From JAUHWL01 sp964416385 (lineage in GTDB: Bacteria; Bacteroidota; Bacteroidia; Flavobacteriales; Schleiferiaceae), in NCBI GenBank assembly GCA_964416385.1, contig CAYQDW010000002.1, positions 21,277 through 85,276 of the forward strand: a stretch of 64,000 nucleotides of DNA, read 5' to 3'. How positions within the stretch are numbered: position 1 is the first letter of the stretch; every line of letters begins with the position of its first letter. Shown here one piece after another: positions 1-8,815 of the stretch. The notes under the pieces were generated by a model that saw only the letters and a list, made by a program, of their open reading frames with translations, was not told where the DNA came from and did no database searches. Position numbers and translations under genes: made by a program.

Positions 1-158
1 AAATCTTAACAATAAAATCGGATGACGTTGTTGGCCGTGCCAAGTCTTACGAGTCAATTGTTAAGGGCGAACGTATGCCTGAGCCTGGAATACCCGAATC
101 ATTCAATGTATTGCTACATGAATTGAACGGATTAGGTCTTAAAATTTCAATGGATTAA
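1..158 (+). CDS. rpoB: RNA polymerase beta subunit, C-terminal end (partial)
   Basis: This is the last 51 codons plus stop of the beta subunit of RNA polymerase; the gene starts outside the window. The reading frame starting at base 3 gives the characteristic RpoB tail: SDDVVGRAK, then EPGIPESFNVLL and HELNGLGLKI. This tail clamps against the beta-prime subunit encoded immediately downstream. The stop is 60 bp before rpoC, in the standard rpoB-rpoC order. Identity is firm from the conserved tail and the neighbour. Confidence 0.95.
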   Translation, partial: ILTIKSDDVVGRAKSYESIVKGERMPEPGIPESFNVLLHELNGLGLKISMD

Positions 159-168
159 GAATAGTAAG

Positions 169-192
169 GGGATGTTGCGCAAGCAACATCCC
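169..192 (+). other. rpoB-rpoC intergenic RNA hairpin with GNRA loop
   Basis: A perfect 10-bp inverted repeat (GGGATGTTGC / GCAACATCCC) closes a GCAA tetraloop between rpoB and rpoC. No U-tract follows, so it is not a typical intrinsic terminator. Inference: an mRNA processing or stability element, or a partial attenuator. Confidence 0.6.
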
Positions 193-218
193 TAAATAAC
201 ATAAATTTCTCGCGTATT

Positions 219-3200
219 ATGGCTTTGAGAAAAAACGAAAAATCACAAACAAGCGCATTTAAGCAAATTACCATCAGCCTTTCTTCTCCAGAAGAACTAC
301 TCGAAATGAGTTTTGGCGAGGTGCTTAAACCAGAAACCATTAACTATCGCACGCACAAACCAGAGCGTGATGGTCTTTTCTGCGAACGTATTTTTGGTCC
401 GGTAAAAGACTATGAATGTGCTTGTGGAAAGTATAAGCGTATCCGTTATAAGGGTATCGTTTGTGATCGATGCGGTGTTGAAGTAACAGAGAAAAAAGTG
501 CGTAGAGAGCGCGTAGGTCACATCAGTTTGGTGGTACCTGTAGTGCATATTTGGTACTTCCGCTCATTACCAAACAAAATTGGTTACTTGCTTGGCTTGC
601 CATCCAAGAAGTTGGATATGATTATTTATTACGAGCGCTATGCCGTAATTCAGCCAGGTATTGCAACAGATGCAGAAGGTAACCCGTTAGAGGTTATGCA
701 ATTTTTAACGGAGGAAGAGTATCTAGATATTTTAGAGAAAATACCCGTTGAAAACCAATATCTAGATGATACAGATCCGAATAAATTCATCGCAAAAATG
801 GGTGGTGAAGCAATTATCGGATTATTACAACGTATGAATCTCGATGAGCTTTCATACGACCTTCGCCATAAAGCAAATACAGAAACCAGCCAGCAACGTA
901 AGCAGGAAGCTTTAAAGCGTTTGCAAGTTGTAGAGTCTCTACGTGATGCAAATAATCATATAGAAAACCGTCCAGAATGGATGGTTATGAAGGTGATCCC
1001 TGTGATACCACCAGAGCTTAGACCATTAGTGCCTTTAGATGGTGGTCGTTTTGCAACATCAGACCTCAATGATTTGTACCGTAGAGTAATCATTCGTAAC
1101 AACCGCCTAAAGCGTCTACTAGAAATCAAGGCGCCAGAAGTAATCTTGCGTAATGAAAAGCGTATGCTTCAAGAATCTGTTGATTCTTTATTTGATAATA
1201 CACGTAAGAGCAGCGCTGTAAAAACGGAATCTAACAGAGCCTTAAAATCACTTTCTGATAGCTTAAAAGGTAAGCAAGGTCGTTTTAGACAAAACCTCTT
1301 AGGTAAGCGTGTTGACTATTCTGCACGTTCAGTAATTGTTGTTGGACCAGAATTGAAGCTTCATGAGTGTGGTTTGCCAAAGGATATTGCAGCAGAATTA
1401 TTCAAGCCGTTTATCATTCGTAAACTCATAGAAAGAGGTATCGTTAAAACGGTAAAATCTGCCAAGAAGATTATAGACCGCCGCGATCCTGTAGTTTGGG
1501 ATATTCTAGAAAACGTGATGAAAGGTCATCCGGTATTGCTAAACCGTGCACCAACACTTCACCGTTTAGGTATCCAAGCATTTCAGCCTAAGCTAATTGA
1601 AGGTAAGGCCATTCAACTTCACCCACTTGTATGTACGGCATTTAATGCAGACTTTGATGGTGACCAGATGGCTGTACACTTACCTTTAGGACCGGCCGCA
1701 GTATTAGAAGCGCAAATTTTAATGTTGGCTTCTCATAATATTTTGAACCCGGCTAATGGTTCGCCAATTACAGTACCTTCTCAAGACATGGTTCTTGGTT
1801 TGTACTACATGACAAAAGCACGTAAATCTACGCCAGATCACCATGTTAAGGGTGAAGGACTCATTTTCTACTCAGCAGAAGAAGTGCGTATTGCACTTAA
1901 TGAGCGCAAAGTTGATTTGCACGCAATCATAAAAGTAAAAGCCAATGTAGATGAGAATGGTACGTTGGTAAACAAGTTGATAGAAACCACTGTAGGCCGC
2001 GTACTCTTTAATCAAGTGGTACCGCCAAGCGTTGGTTTTATCAATGAACTGCTAACTAAAAAGGCACTTCGCGAAATCATCGCTGGTATCTTACGCAAAA
2101 CAGACATCAAGCAAACTGCAGAGTTTCTTGATGATATGAAACAGCTTGGATATGGCCACGCCTTTAGAGGAGGATTATCATTCTCACTTGAAGATATCAT
2201 TATTCCTGAGGCAAAAGAAGCTTTGATTAACCAAGCAGCAGAAGAGGTAGAAATGATCCATCAGAATTACAACATGGGTCTTATTACCAATAATGAGCGT
2301 TACAATCAGGTTATTGATGTTTGGACAACTACAAATGCACAGCTAACCCAAGCAGCCATGAACTCATTGAGTTCAGATCGTCAGGGCTTTAACCCGATCT
2401 ATATGATGCTTGACTCTGGTGCACGGGGTAGTAAAGAACAGATTCGTCAGCTCTCTGGTATGCGTGGTTTGATGGCTAAGCCTCAAAAGTCTGGCTCAGG
2501 TGGAGGAGAAATCATCGAAAACCCGATTATCTCTAACTTTAAAGAAGGGCTTTCAATCCTTGAGTACTTTATTTCTACACACGGTGCACGTAAAGGTCTT
2601 GCTGATACGGCTCTTAAAACGGCAGATGCTGGTTACCTAACCAGACGTTTAGTAGACGTTGCGCAAGATGTTGTTATTACAGAAGAAGATTGTGGTACAC
2701 TACGTGGCGTTGAAGTAACTGCACTTAAGAAAAATGAAGAAGTAGTAGAGCCGCTATTTGAGCGCATATTAGGCCGTGTATCTCTGCACGATGTAGTGAA
2801 CCCGTTAAATGGAGAAATCTACGTTAAGGCCGGAGAAGAGATTACTGATGAAGTTGCTACACGCATAGAAGAATCTCCGCTAGACATGGTTGAAGTTCGT
2901 AGTGCTTTATCTTGTGAAAGTAAAAAAGGCATCTGTGCCAAGTGTTATGGCCGCAACCTAAGCACCAACCGTATGGTTCAAGCAGGTGAAGCTGTAGGTG
3001 TAATTGCTGCACAAAGTATTGGTGAACCAGGAACGCAATTAACACTACGTACATTCCACGTGGGAGGTACTGCCGGTAACGTTTCTGAAGAAAACAAGCT
3101 TATCGCCAAATTTGCTGGTAGAGTAGAGTTAGAAGACGTACGTACGGTTAAGGGCGAAAATGCTGAAGGAGAAACCGTAGAAATCGTTATCGGAAGAACT

Positions 3201-4517
3201 GGTGAAATGAAATTGATTGATGAGAGCACCGGTATTTCTGTGATGACAAACATTGTACCTTATGGTTCTACCATTCAGGTAAAAGACGGTCAAGTTGTAG
3301 AAAAAGGTGCAGTAATCTGCTCTTGGGACCCTTATAACGCGGTTATTATTTCAGAATATGCAGGTAAGATTGGTTACCAAGACATCGTTCAAAATGTAAC
3401 CTACAAGGTTGAAATTGATGAACAAACTGGTTTCCAAGACAAGGTTATTTCTGAATCTAAGAATAGAAAGCTCGTGCCAACTATTCAGATTTTAGACAGC
3501 AAAGGTCTTGAGATTAAACATTATACACTGCCTGTAGGTGCACACCTTATGGTAGAAGACGGCGAAGCTATTAAAGCTGGTAAGGTATTAGTTAAAATAC
3601 CACGTAAATCTGCTAAAGCGGGTGATATCACCGGTGGTTTACCACGTGTAACAGAATTATTTGAAGCACGTAACCCATCTAACCCTGCCGTTGTTAGTGA
3701 AATTGATGGTATCGTTTCTTATGGTAAAATCAAGCGTGGTAACCGTGAAGTTATCGTAGAATCACGTACAGGAGAGGTTAAGAAGTATCTAATCAACCTT
3801 AGTAAGCAGATACTTGTGCAAGAAAATGATTTTGTGAAAGCGGGTATGCCGTTGAGCGATGGCGCCATTACGCCAAGTGATATTCTTGCCATTCAGGGGC
3901 CAACCGCGGTACAAGAGTACTTGGTTAATGAGATCCAAGAAGTATATCGCTTACAGGGTGTGAAGATTAATGACAAGCATTTTGAGGTTATTGTACGCCA
4001 AATGATGCGTAAGGTTGAAATTCAAGATGCTGGAGATACGCACTTCTTAGAGAGAAATTTGGTTCATGCCATAGACTTTATTGAGGAGAATGACAATATC
4101 TACGGTAAAAAAGTAATCACTGACAGTGGCGATTCTGACCGCTTTAAGGCAGGTCAAATCATCTCTGCACGTGAGCTACGTGATGAAAATAGCTTGTTGA
4201 AGCGCCAAGATAAAGCACTTGTTCAAGCACGTGACGCCCAGCCAGCAACGGCTACTCCAGAGCTACAGGGTATTACAAGAGCATCATTGCAAACCAAGTC
4301 ATTTATCTCTGCTGCATCATTCCAAGAAACAACTAAGGTATTAAATGAAGCTGCAGTGAGCGGTAAAGTTGACTTCCTTGAAGGATTGAAAGAAAATGTG
4401 ATTGTAGGTCATAAGATTCCTGCGGGTACTGGTATGAAGCGCTGGGATGGTCTATTGGTAGGTAGCCAAGAAGAATATGATGAAATGATGGCGCGTAAAA
4501 CGGTAAACGTAGAATAA
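219..4517 (+). CDS. rpoC: DNA-directed RNA polymerase subunit beta'
   Basis: Largest catalytic subunit of RNA polymerase, 1432 residues, the usual size in Bacteroidota. The N-terminal zinc-binding site is visible at C67, C69, C82 and C85. The catalytic Mg-binding loop NADFDGD lies at residues 476-482 and is followed by QMAVH. A second zinc cluster reads CESKKGICAKCYGRN, followed by the conserved GEPGTQLTLRTFHVGGTA stretch. The ATG at 219 fits the start of homologues (MALRKNEK); no Shine-Dalgarno sequence is seen, as is normal in the phylum. It is co-transcribed with rpoB and followed by a DUF3467 gene after one base. Confidence 0.98.
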   Translation: MALRKNEKSQTSAFKQITISLSSPEELLEMSFGEVLKPETINYRTHKPERDGLFCERIFGPVKDYECACGKYKRIRYKGIVCDRCGVEVTEKKVRRERVGHISLVVPVVHIWYFRSLPNKIGYLLGLPSKKLDMIIYYERYAVIQPGIATDAEGNPLEVMQFLTEEEYLDILEKIPVENQYLDDTDPNKFIAKMGGEAIIGLLQRMNLDELSYDLRHKANTETSQQRKQEALKRLQVVESLRDANNHIENRPEWMVMKVIPVIPPELRPLVPLDGGRFATSDLNDLYRRVIIRNNRLKRLLEIKAPEVILRNEKRMLQESVDSLFDNTRKSSAVKTESNRALKSLSDSLKGKQGRFRQNLLGKRVDYSARSVIVVGPELKLHECGLPKDIAAELFKPFIIRKLIERGIVKTVKSAKKIIDRRDPVVWDILENVMKGHPVLLNRAPTLHRLGIQAFQPKLIEGKAIQLHPLVCTAFNADFDGDQMAVHLPLGPAAVLEAQILMLASHNILNPANGSPITVPSQDMVLGLYYMTKARKSTPDHHVKGEGLIFYSAEEVRIALNERKVDLHAIIKVKANVDENGTLVNKLIETTVGRVLFNQVVPPSVGFINELLTKKALREIIAGILRKTDIKQTAEFLDDMKQLGYGHAFRGGLSFSLEDIIIPEAKEALINQAAEEVEMIHQNYNMGLITNNERYNQVIDVWTTTNAQLTQAAMNSLSSDRQGFNPIYMMLDSGARGSKEQIRQLSGMRGLMAKPQKSGSGGGEIIENPIISNFKEGLSILEYFISTHGARKGLADTALKTADAGYLTRRLVDVAQDVVITEEDCGTLRGVEVTALKKNEEVVEPLFERILGRVSLHDVVNPLNGEIYVKAGEEITDEVATRIEESPLDMVEVRSALSCESKKGICAKCYGRNLSTNRMVQAGEAVGVIAAQSIGEPGTQLTLRTFHVGGTAGNVSEENKLIAKFAGRVELEDVRTVKGENAEGETVEIVIGRTGEMKLIDESTGISVMTNIVPYGSTIQVKDGQVVEKGAVICSWDPYNAVIISEYAGKIGYQDIVQNVTYKVEIDEQTGFQDKVISESKNRKLVPTIQILDSKGLEIKHYTLPVGAHLMVEDGEAIKAGKVLVKIPRKSAKAGDITGGLPRVTELFEARNPSNPAVVSEIDGIVSYGKIKRGNREVIVESRTGEVKKYLINLSKQILVQENDFVKAGMPLSDGAITPSDILAIQGPTAVQEYLVNEIQEVYRLQGVKINDKHFEVIVRQMMRKVEIQDAGDTHFLERNLVHAIDFIEENDNIYGKKVITDSGDSDRFKAGQIISARELRDENSLLKRQDKALVQARDAQPATATPELQGITRASLQTKSFISAASFQETTKVLNEAAVSGKVDFLEGLKENVIVGHKIPAGTGMKRWDGLLVGSQEEYDEMMARKTVNVE

Positions 4518-4518
4518 C

Positions 4519-4839
4519 ATGGCAGATCAAAACCAAAACCCTGAAGGACAGCAGCTCAATATTGAGTTGAGTGAAGAAGTGGCTGGTGGCGTTTATGCTA
4601 ACTTGGCTATGATTAATCATTCGCCAACAGAGTTTGTTGTAGATTATATCCAAATCATGCCGGGTGTTCCTAAGGCCAAAGTGCGCAGCAGGGTGATATT
4701 AACGCCACAGCACGCCAAACGATTGCTTAAGGCTATGGCCGAGAATATCAATAGATATGAAAAGCAATTTGGTGAAATTCAGGATATGGAGATGCCTCCA
4801 ATCCCGATCAACTTTGGAGGCCCTGCTGGTCAGGCCTAA
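4519..4839 (+). CDS. DUF3467 family protein
   Basis: Small protein of 106 residues, full length for DUF3467. The family core is visible as GVYANLAMINHSPTEFVVDYI, then MPGVPKAKVRSRVILTPQHAKRL, followed by an amphipathic helix and a Pro/Gly tail. No signal peptide or membrane segment, so it is presumably cytoplasmic. Its ATG begins one base after the rpoC stop, so the two are almost certainly translated from one mRNA. The same adjacency is common in Bacteroidota. Molecular function is unknown; a link to RNA polymerase is inferred from position only. Confidence 0.9.
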   Translation: MADQNQNPEGQQLNIELSEEVAGGVYANLAMINHSPTEFVVDYIQIMPGVPKAKVRSRVILTPQHAKRLLKAMAENINRYEKQFGEIQDMEMPPIPINFGGPAGQA

Positions 4840-4865
4840 ATGGTTGTTTATACCTATTAATTAAT

Positions 4866-4900
4866 AAAAATGCCTCTCATTCGGGAGGCATTTTTATTTT
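4866..4900. terminator. Bidirectional intrinsic terminator
   Basis: An 11-bp stem (AAAAATGCCTC / GAGGCATTTTT) has a T-rich tail on the plus strand and an A-rich lead that gives U's on the minus strand. It lies between the end of the rpoBC-DUF3467 operon and the convergent aminotransferase gene and can serve both. Confidence 0.85.
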
Positions 4901-4912
4901 TGGACAAGGCGT

Positions 4913-6091
4913 TTAATATAAATTGTCTTTAATAACATCACAGGCAAAAGCAATTTGTTCTGCGTTAATGGTAAGTGGCGGGGCAATGCGAATCGACTTG
5001 TTATTGAATAAAAACCAATCTATAATCACGCCCTGTGCAAGACACCTATGCATGGTGGCTTCTACCTGTTCAAAGCTTTCTAGTTCTACAGCCAACATAC
5101 ATCCAGTGCCACTTATACCTTTAATAGCTGGATGAATTAGTTGTGTTCTAAACAGGTTTTCTTTTTCTTTTACATCATTAATAAGGTGTTCACTCTCTAT
5201 CGCTTCAATGGTTCCTAAGGCGGCAGCACAACTAACCGGGTGCCCACCAAATGTTGTTATATGCCCTAGAATGGGGTTGTCTTTTAAACTATCCATAATG
5301 GCTTTACTACTGGCGAAGGCACCAATAGGCATGCCGCCTCCCAAGCCTTTTGCCAAAACCATAATATCGGGGTTAACATCATACTTTAAGGCTGCAAACC
5401 AGTAACCACAGCGCCCCATCCCACTTTGTATTTCATCAAATACCAACAGCGCGCCAACTTCGGTACATCGTTTTCGCAAAGCTTTTAAATACGCCTTATT
5501 GGCTGGTTTGTATCCCGCTTCACCCTGAATAGGCTCAATAAATACAGCTGCAGTTTTTGTTGTGATATGACGCAGCTGGTTTTCTTCATTAAAATCTAAA
5601 TGCCGTATACCTGGCAATAGCGGCCTAAAAGGACGTTTAAAGGATTCTTCACCGAGTAGGCTCAGTGCCCCATGACTGCTGCCATGATAGGCGTTATTAA
5701 ATGCTATAATTTCTGATCGTCCGGTAAACCGTTTCGCCACTTTCATAGCGCCTTCAATGGCTTCACTGCCAGAATTTACCAGATAAACGCTTTCAATATT
5801 TGAGGGAAGAAGTTCAATTAACTTAGACGCCAGTTGTACCTGTGGCGCTTGTATGTATTCGCCATAAACCTGCAAATGCATGTGCTTATTGAGTTGCGCG
5901 TTAATGGCCTCCATTACTTTTGGATGCCTGTGCCCAACATTGCTCACGCTAATCCCAGAGATTAAATCAAGATACTTTTTGCCATCAGGCCCATAAAGAT
6001 AGTTTCCCAATGCATGGTCTACTTCAAGGCCTAAAGGAAAAGAGGAGGTCTGTGCAAGGTTGCGCAGAAACAATTCACGATTACTAATCAT
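4913..6091 (-). CDS. Class III PLP-dependent aminotransferase (ornithine/acetylornithine type)
   Basis: A fold-type I, class III aminotransferase of 392 residues that should move an omega-amino group from ornithine, acetylornithine or a related diamine to 2-oxoglutarate. Visible landmarks are the cofactor phosphate loop NSGSEAIEGA, the HGSSHGALS region, the FDEIQSGMGRCG motif carrying the PLP-binding Asp, and the Schiff-base lysine in VLAKGLGGGMPIGA. These match ArgD/RocD-like enzymes, but the substrate cannot be read from sequence, so no symbol is given. The gene lies 62 bp downstream of the sigma-factor operon yet has its own promoter-like TACTTTTG ending four bases before the ATG. It is cytoplasmic. 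Confidence 0.88.
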   Translation of the reverse strand: MISNRELFLRNLAQTSSFPLGLEVDHALGNYLYGPDGKKYLDLISGISVSNVGHRHPKVMEAINAQLNKHMHLQVYGEYIQAPQVQLASKLIELLPSNIESVYLVNSGSEAIEGAMKVAKRFTGRSEIIAFNNAYHGSSHGALSLLGEESFKRPFRPLLPGIRHLDFNEENQLRHITTKTAAVFIEPIQGEAGYKPANKAYLKALRKRCTEVGALLVFDEIQSGMGRCGYWFAALKYDVNPDIMVLAKGLGGGMPIGAFASSKAIMDSLKDNPILGHITTFGGHPVSCAAALGTIEAIESEHLINDVKEKENLFRTQLIHPAIKGISGTGCMLAVELESFEQVEATMHRCLAQGVIIDWFLFNNKSIRIAPPLTINAEQIAFACDVIKDNLY

Positions 6092-6095
6092 CTAG

Positions 6096-6128
6096 CAAAA
6101 GTACTATTCGCGAATGGCTTTAACGCAA
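6096..6128 (-). promoter_or_regulatory. Promoter of the aminotransferase gene
   Basis: On the minus strand a perfect -7 element TACTTTTG (6103-6096) is preceded by TTG (6128-6126) at 22 bp. The predicted start of transcription falls at about 6091-6093, on the start codon itself, so the mRNA may be leaderless. Confidence 0.5.
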
Positions 6129-6153
6129 TGAAAATGTGCTTTTAGCTGATATT

Positions 6154-6633
6154 CTACGGTCTATGATCTTCTGGGCGCATAGGTGGTCCTTGCCGCGTTT
6201 TGCGCATGAGTTCTCTTGTAAACTCCATTTCTGCAAAATAAAGTTTGGCCGTTTTTTGCACGCCAAGAATTTTTAAGAACTGCTGGTGATAGGTCTTTCT
6301 TAACTGCGCAATTTTTTCATCATTATCTAGGCGCTCATTCATCAACTTGATGAGTTCGTCATCGCTCAAATCTTCAATTTTTTTGCCATCACTACGCAGG
6401 GTCATCATTTTCTCTGCTGTGGCTATGCGCAGCTTTTCAATCTGATTGTCCATTTCATTATAAACTGGCCAGAATTGCTGGGCTTCTGCACTGGTTAAAT
6501 CAAGCATTTTGGTGATGTATGCCGCTTTCATGGCATCTACTTTTTCTTTTTTCTCACGCAGGTGGCCGTGTGGTTGTGCCCAAGCCATGGCTGTAGCGGC
6601 CATCATTGCGGCAATTATCAAGTACTTTTTCAT
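6154..6633 (-). CDS. Spy/CpxP-like periplasmic protein (sensor of ECF sigma system)
   Basis: A secreted, mostly helical protein of 159 residues. It has an N-terminal signal peptide (MKKYLIIAAMMAATAMAWAQ, cleavage after AWA) and then a Lys/Glu-rich helical body. The LTSAEAQQFWPVYNEMDNQI segment resembles the LTxxQ repeats of the Spy/CpxP family, which are periplasmic chaperones and stress sensors. Its ATG overlaps the stop of the upstream anti-sigma gene by four bases (ATGA), and the ECF sigma gene comes before that. This sigma / membrane protein / Spy-like order recurs in flavobacteria and suggests the protein senses envelope folding stress. The direct function is inferred. Confidence 0.75.
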   Translation of the reverse strand: MKKYLIIAAMMAATAMAWAQPHGHLREKKEKVDAMKAAYITKMLDLTSAEAQQFWPVYNEMDNQIEKLRIATAEKMMTLRSDGKKIEDLSDDELIKLMNERLDNDEKIAQLRKTYHQQFLKILGVQKTAKLYFAEMEFTRELMRKTRQGPPMRPEDHRP

Positions 6634-7064
6634 TGTATAAAATCTTCAGATGTTAAGTAATACGTTTCTAAAATTTCGGGTTCTGTGTATTCAAAATACT
6701 CTAAAAGGTCATCATCTTCAAAAACAAGTTGTTCTAAGTCTTCATCATCTAAAAACTCTAAATAAGCCAAATCTGCATTTGGGATATAACCATTGGCGGT
6801 AAGCGCGATAATATCATCGCTGGTAATATCAGAGGCGCCATTATGCTGCCAAGTAAGCCAGCCAATAGTTACGCAGAGTAAAAGTGAAGCTGCTGTAGCA
6901 AGCGTACGGATCCAAATACGTTTGGTAAAAAAGGTGGTTTTGTTGGGAAGTTGTTTTGGTATTTGCTGTAATTGCTCTGCCATAGATTCAAGATAATTTT
7001 CTGGCACAGCAAATGGATTTTGCTTGTCTCTAGCGAAGAAGTGTGTATTTGGAACTTTTTGCAT
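6630..7064 (-). CDS. Putative membrane anti-sigma factor
   Basis: A 144-residue protein with a cytoplasmic N-terminal segment of about 50 residues, one membrane helix (about residues 52-70, LATAASLLLCVTIGWLTW) and a very acidic exported C-terminal domain rich in Asp and Glu (EFLDDEDLEQLVFEDDD). This topology and its position 31 bp after an ECF sigma gene and overlapping a Spy-like gene support an anti-sigma factor. No zinc-binding anti-sigma motif (HxxxCxxC) is present, so the assignment rests on layout. It may hold the sigma factor at the membrane until stress is sensed. Confidence 0.65.
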   Translation of the reverse strand: MQKVPNTHFFARDKQNPFAVPENYLESMAEQLQQIPKQLPNKTTFFTKRIWIRTLATAASLLLCVTIGWLTWQHNGASDITSDDIIALTANGYIPNADLAYLEFLDDEDLEQLVFEDDDLLEYFEYTEPEILETYYLTSEDFIQ

Positions 7065-7095
7065 TGTTGCTTTGATGAATGTAGTTGGGATTGGT

Positions 7096-7632
7096 TTAAT
7101 CTGTGCTTAAAGAAATTTCTATTTTTTTTACGGCATGGTGATAAGAGGCTTTGAGTGCGCCAACTGATGTTTGGAAAATTTCACTCATCTGCTCATAAGT
7201 TAATTCTTCAAAATAACGCGTTGTAAAAACAGCACGTTGCTTAGGCGGTAGCGTTGCTATTGCTGCATGAAATTTTGCCTGAATTTGGTCACCATCAAAA
7301 TAGGCATCAGCTTGTAGATTTGTGAATATGCTGTGCTCATCTGCATCATGCGTTGAGGTATTTTTTTGTGACCGAATAAAACTTAGGGCTTCATTTGTTG
7401 CAATGCGGTATACCCAAGTATAAACAGCACTTTGCTGTTTAAAATTAGCGAGTCCTTTCCATATTTTGATATATGTATTTTGGAGGACATCATTGGCGTC
7501 TTCATGCGCAGTTACAAGTCGTCTAATATGCCAATACATGCGCTCACTATAAGCCTTAACAATTAAATTAAAGGCCAGCTCATACGCCTCATCGCTTAGG
7601 TGTGCGGTGATATTTTCTTGCACTTTTTGCAT
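7096..7632 (-). CDS. ECF-subfamily RNA polymerase sigma factor
   Basis: Sigma-70 family protein of 178 residues with only regions 2 and 4, as in extracytoplasmic-function sigmas. Region 2 holds the DANDVLQNTYIKIWKGL core-binding helix and the -10 reading segment VYTWVYRIATNEALSFIR. Region 4 reads LPPKQRAVFTTRYFEELTYE, followed by the helix-turn-helix MSEIFQTSVGALKASYHHAVKKI. It heads a three-gene minus-strand operon with a putative anti-sigma factor and a Spy-like periplasmic protein. A role in envelope-stress transcription is likely; its target promoters are not evident in the window. Confidence 0.92.
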   Translation of the reverse strand: MQKVQENITAHLSDEAYELAFNLIVKAYSERMYWHIRRLVTAHEDANDVLQNTYIKIWKGLANFKQQSAVYTWVYRIATNEALSFIRSQKNTSTHDADEHSIFTNLQADAYFDGDQIQAKFHAAIATLPPKQRAVFTTRYFEELTYEQMSEIFQTSVGALKASYHHAVKKIEISLSTD

Positions 7633-7852
7633 GGATGCGATTTAGACGCCATTCAAAGTAAAAAGATTAATGCCATCTAAAAAAATATATCCAAGATTTA
7701 TAAAAGGGTGCTGGCCAAATGAATTTAGAAGTGATTTTTAACAAAAATCAGAAGCTGCCTAGTATTTCTTCTAGTTATCCAACTTTACAATCTACCGCTT
7801 ATTGATATCAGCAGACCAAAGCCGCCTTAATATTCTATTCTGGTTGTTTGGA

Positions 7853-8815
7853 TTACAGCTTACTCATCAATTCTTTTTGCTCTGCCAGTTTATTTCGCGC
7901 ACCCGCAATACTTACGTTTAGCTCAAAACCGATGATTAACCCAATGGCGTTAATGTAAATCCAAAGCATGATGATTAATAGCGTACCAATACTGCCATAA
8001 AGTTTGTTGTATTGCGCAAAGTTGGTAACGTAAATGCCAAATGCTACAGATGAGATGACAATAAAAAATGTGGCTAAAAGGCTGCCTGGCGATATAAATC
8101 GCCAATGTTTAACTTTTGTTGGGCCATAGTTGTAAAGCAGAGATATGCTTAGTAATACGGTAAAGATCAGAACTATTGTTCTGCCAAATTGAAGCAAATC
8201 AGCAGCAAAACGCTGTAAATAACTGCGCTCTACAAGCCAGTCAAAAAAGTTTTCGCCTAAACTTACAAGGGCCAAGCTTAAAATGAGCAGAAAACTCAAA
8301 GCCAGTGTAAGCAATATGGCGCTGAGATATTGGCCCCAAAAACCCTTAAACTCGATGTTATGAAAGGTGATTGAAAAGTTACTAATAAGCGAAAGTGTTC
8401 CATTTGTCGCAAAGATTAGGGTGGTAATCAGAGTAATCCACAAAAGATCTCCACGTTTTATACTAACAATATCAATAATGGTGCTTTCTGCCAACTCATA
8501 ACTATTAGGTGGCATAATGTCTCTTAAAAGTTGAAATATTTCTTCTTGAAAACCAGAGATGGGCACAAAGGGTATTAACGTGAAAAGAAAAATAACGCCA
8601 GGAAAAAGTGCCATGAAAAAGCTAAATGAAATGCTTCCGGCTCGTGTAGACACTGCACCTTGTTGAATTCCGGTAAAAAAGAATGAGAGCACATCATACA
8701 AACTGAGACCTTCAAAAAAAGGCAACTTAATGAGTTTCGTTTTTTGGGCAAAAAAGCGAAACACCAGCGTTAAACGCGCAAGTACAAAATGTATATATGC
8801 ATTAATCTTTTTCAA
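7853..8815 (-). CDS. YihY/BrkB family inner-membrane protein
   Basis: Polytopic membrane protein of 320 residues with about six hydrophobic helices. The family signature is visible as STRAGSISFSFFMALFPGVI near residue 57, and the conserved late segment NKLYGSIGTLLIIMLWIYI precedes the last membrane helix. The family (YihY, BrkB, formerly misnamed RNase BN) has no settled biochemical role. The gene overlaps the end of nadC by four bases, so the two are translationally coupled. Nothing links it functionally to NAD synthesis apart from this arrangement. Confidence 0.88.
   Translation of the reverse strand: MKKINAYIHFVLARLTLVFRFFAQKTKLIKLPFFEGLSLYDVLSFFFTGIQQGAVSTRAGSISFSFFMALFPGVIFLFTLIPFVPISGFQEEIFQLLRDIMPPNSYELAESTIIDIVSIKRGDLLWITLITTLIFATNGTLSLISNFSITFHNIEFKGFWGQYLSAILLTLALSFLLILSLALVSLGENFFDWLVERSYLQRFAADLLQFGRTIVLIFTVLLSISLLYNYGPTKVKHWRFISPGSLLATFFIVISSVAFGIYVTNFAQYNKLYGSIGTLLIIMLWIYINAIGLIIGFELNVSIAGARNKLAEQKELMSKL

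Noticed and set aside
297..4653. Several long minus-strand frames across rpoC and DUF3467
   Set aside because: They lie antisense to strongly conserved coding sequence, have no recognisable protein features, and match codon shadowing.
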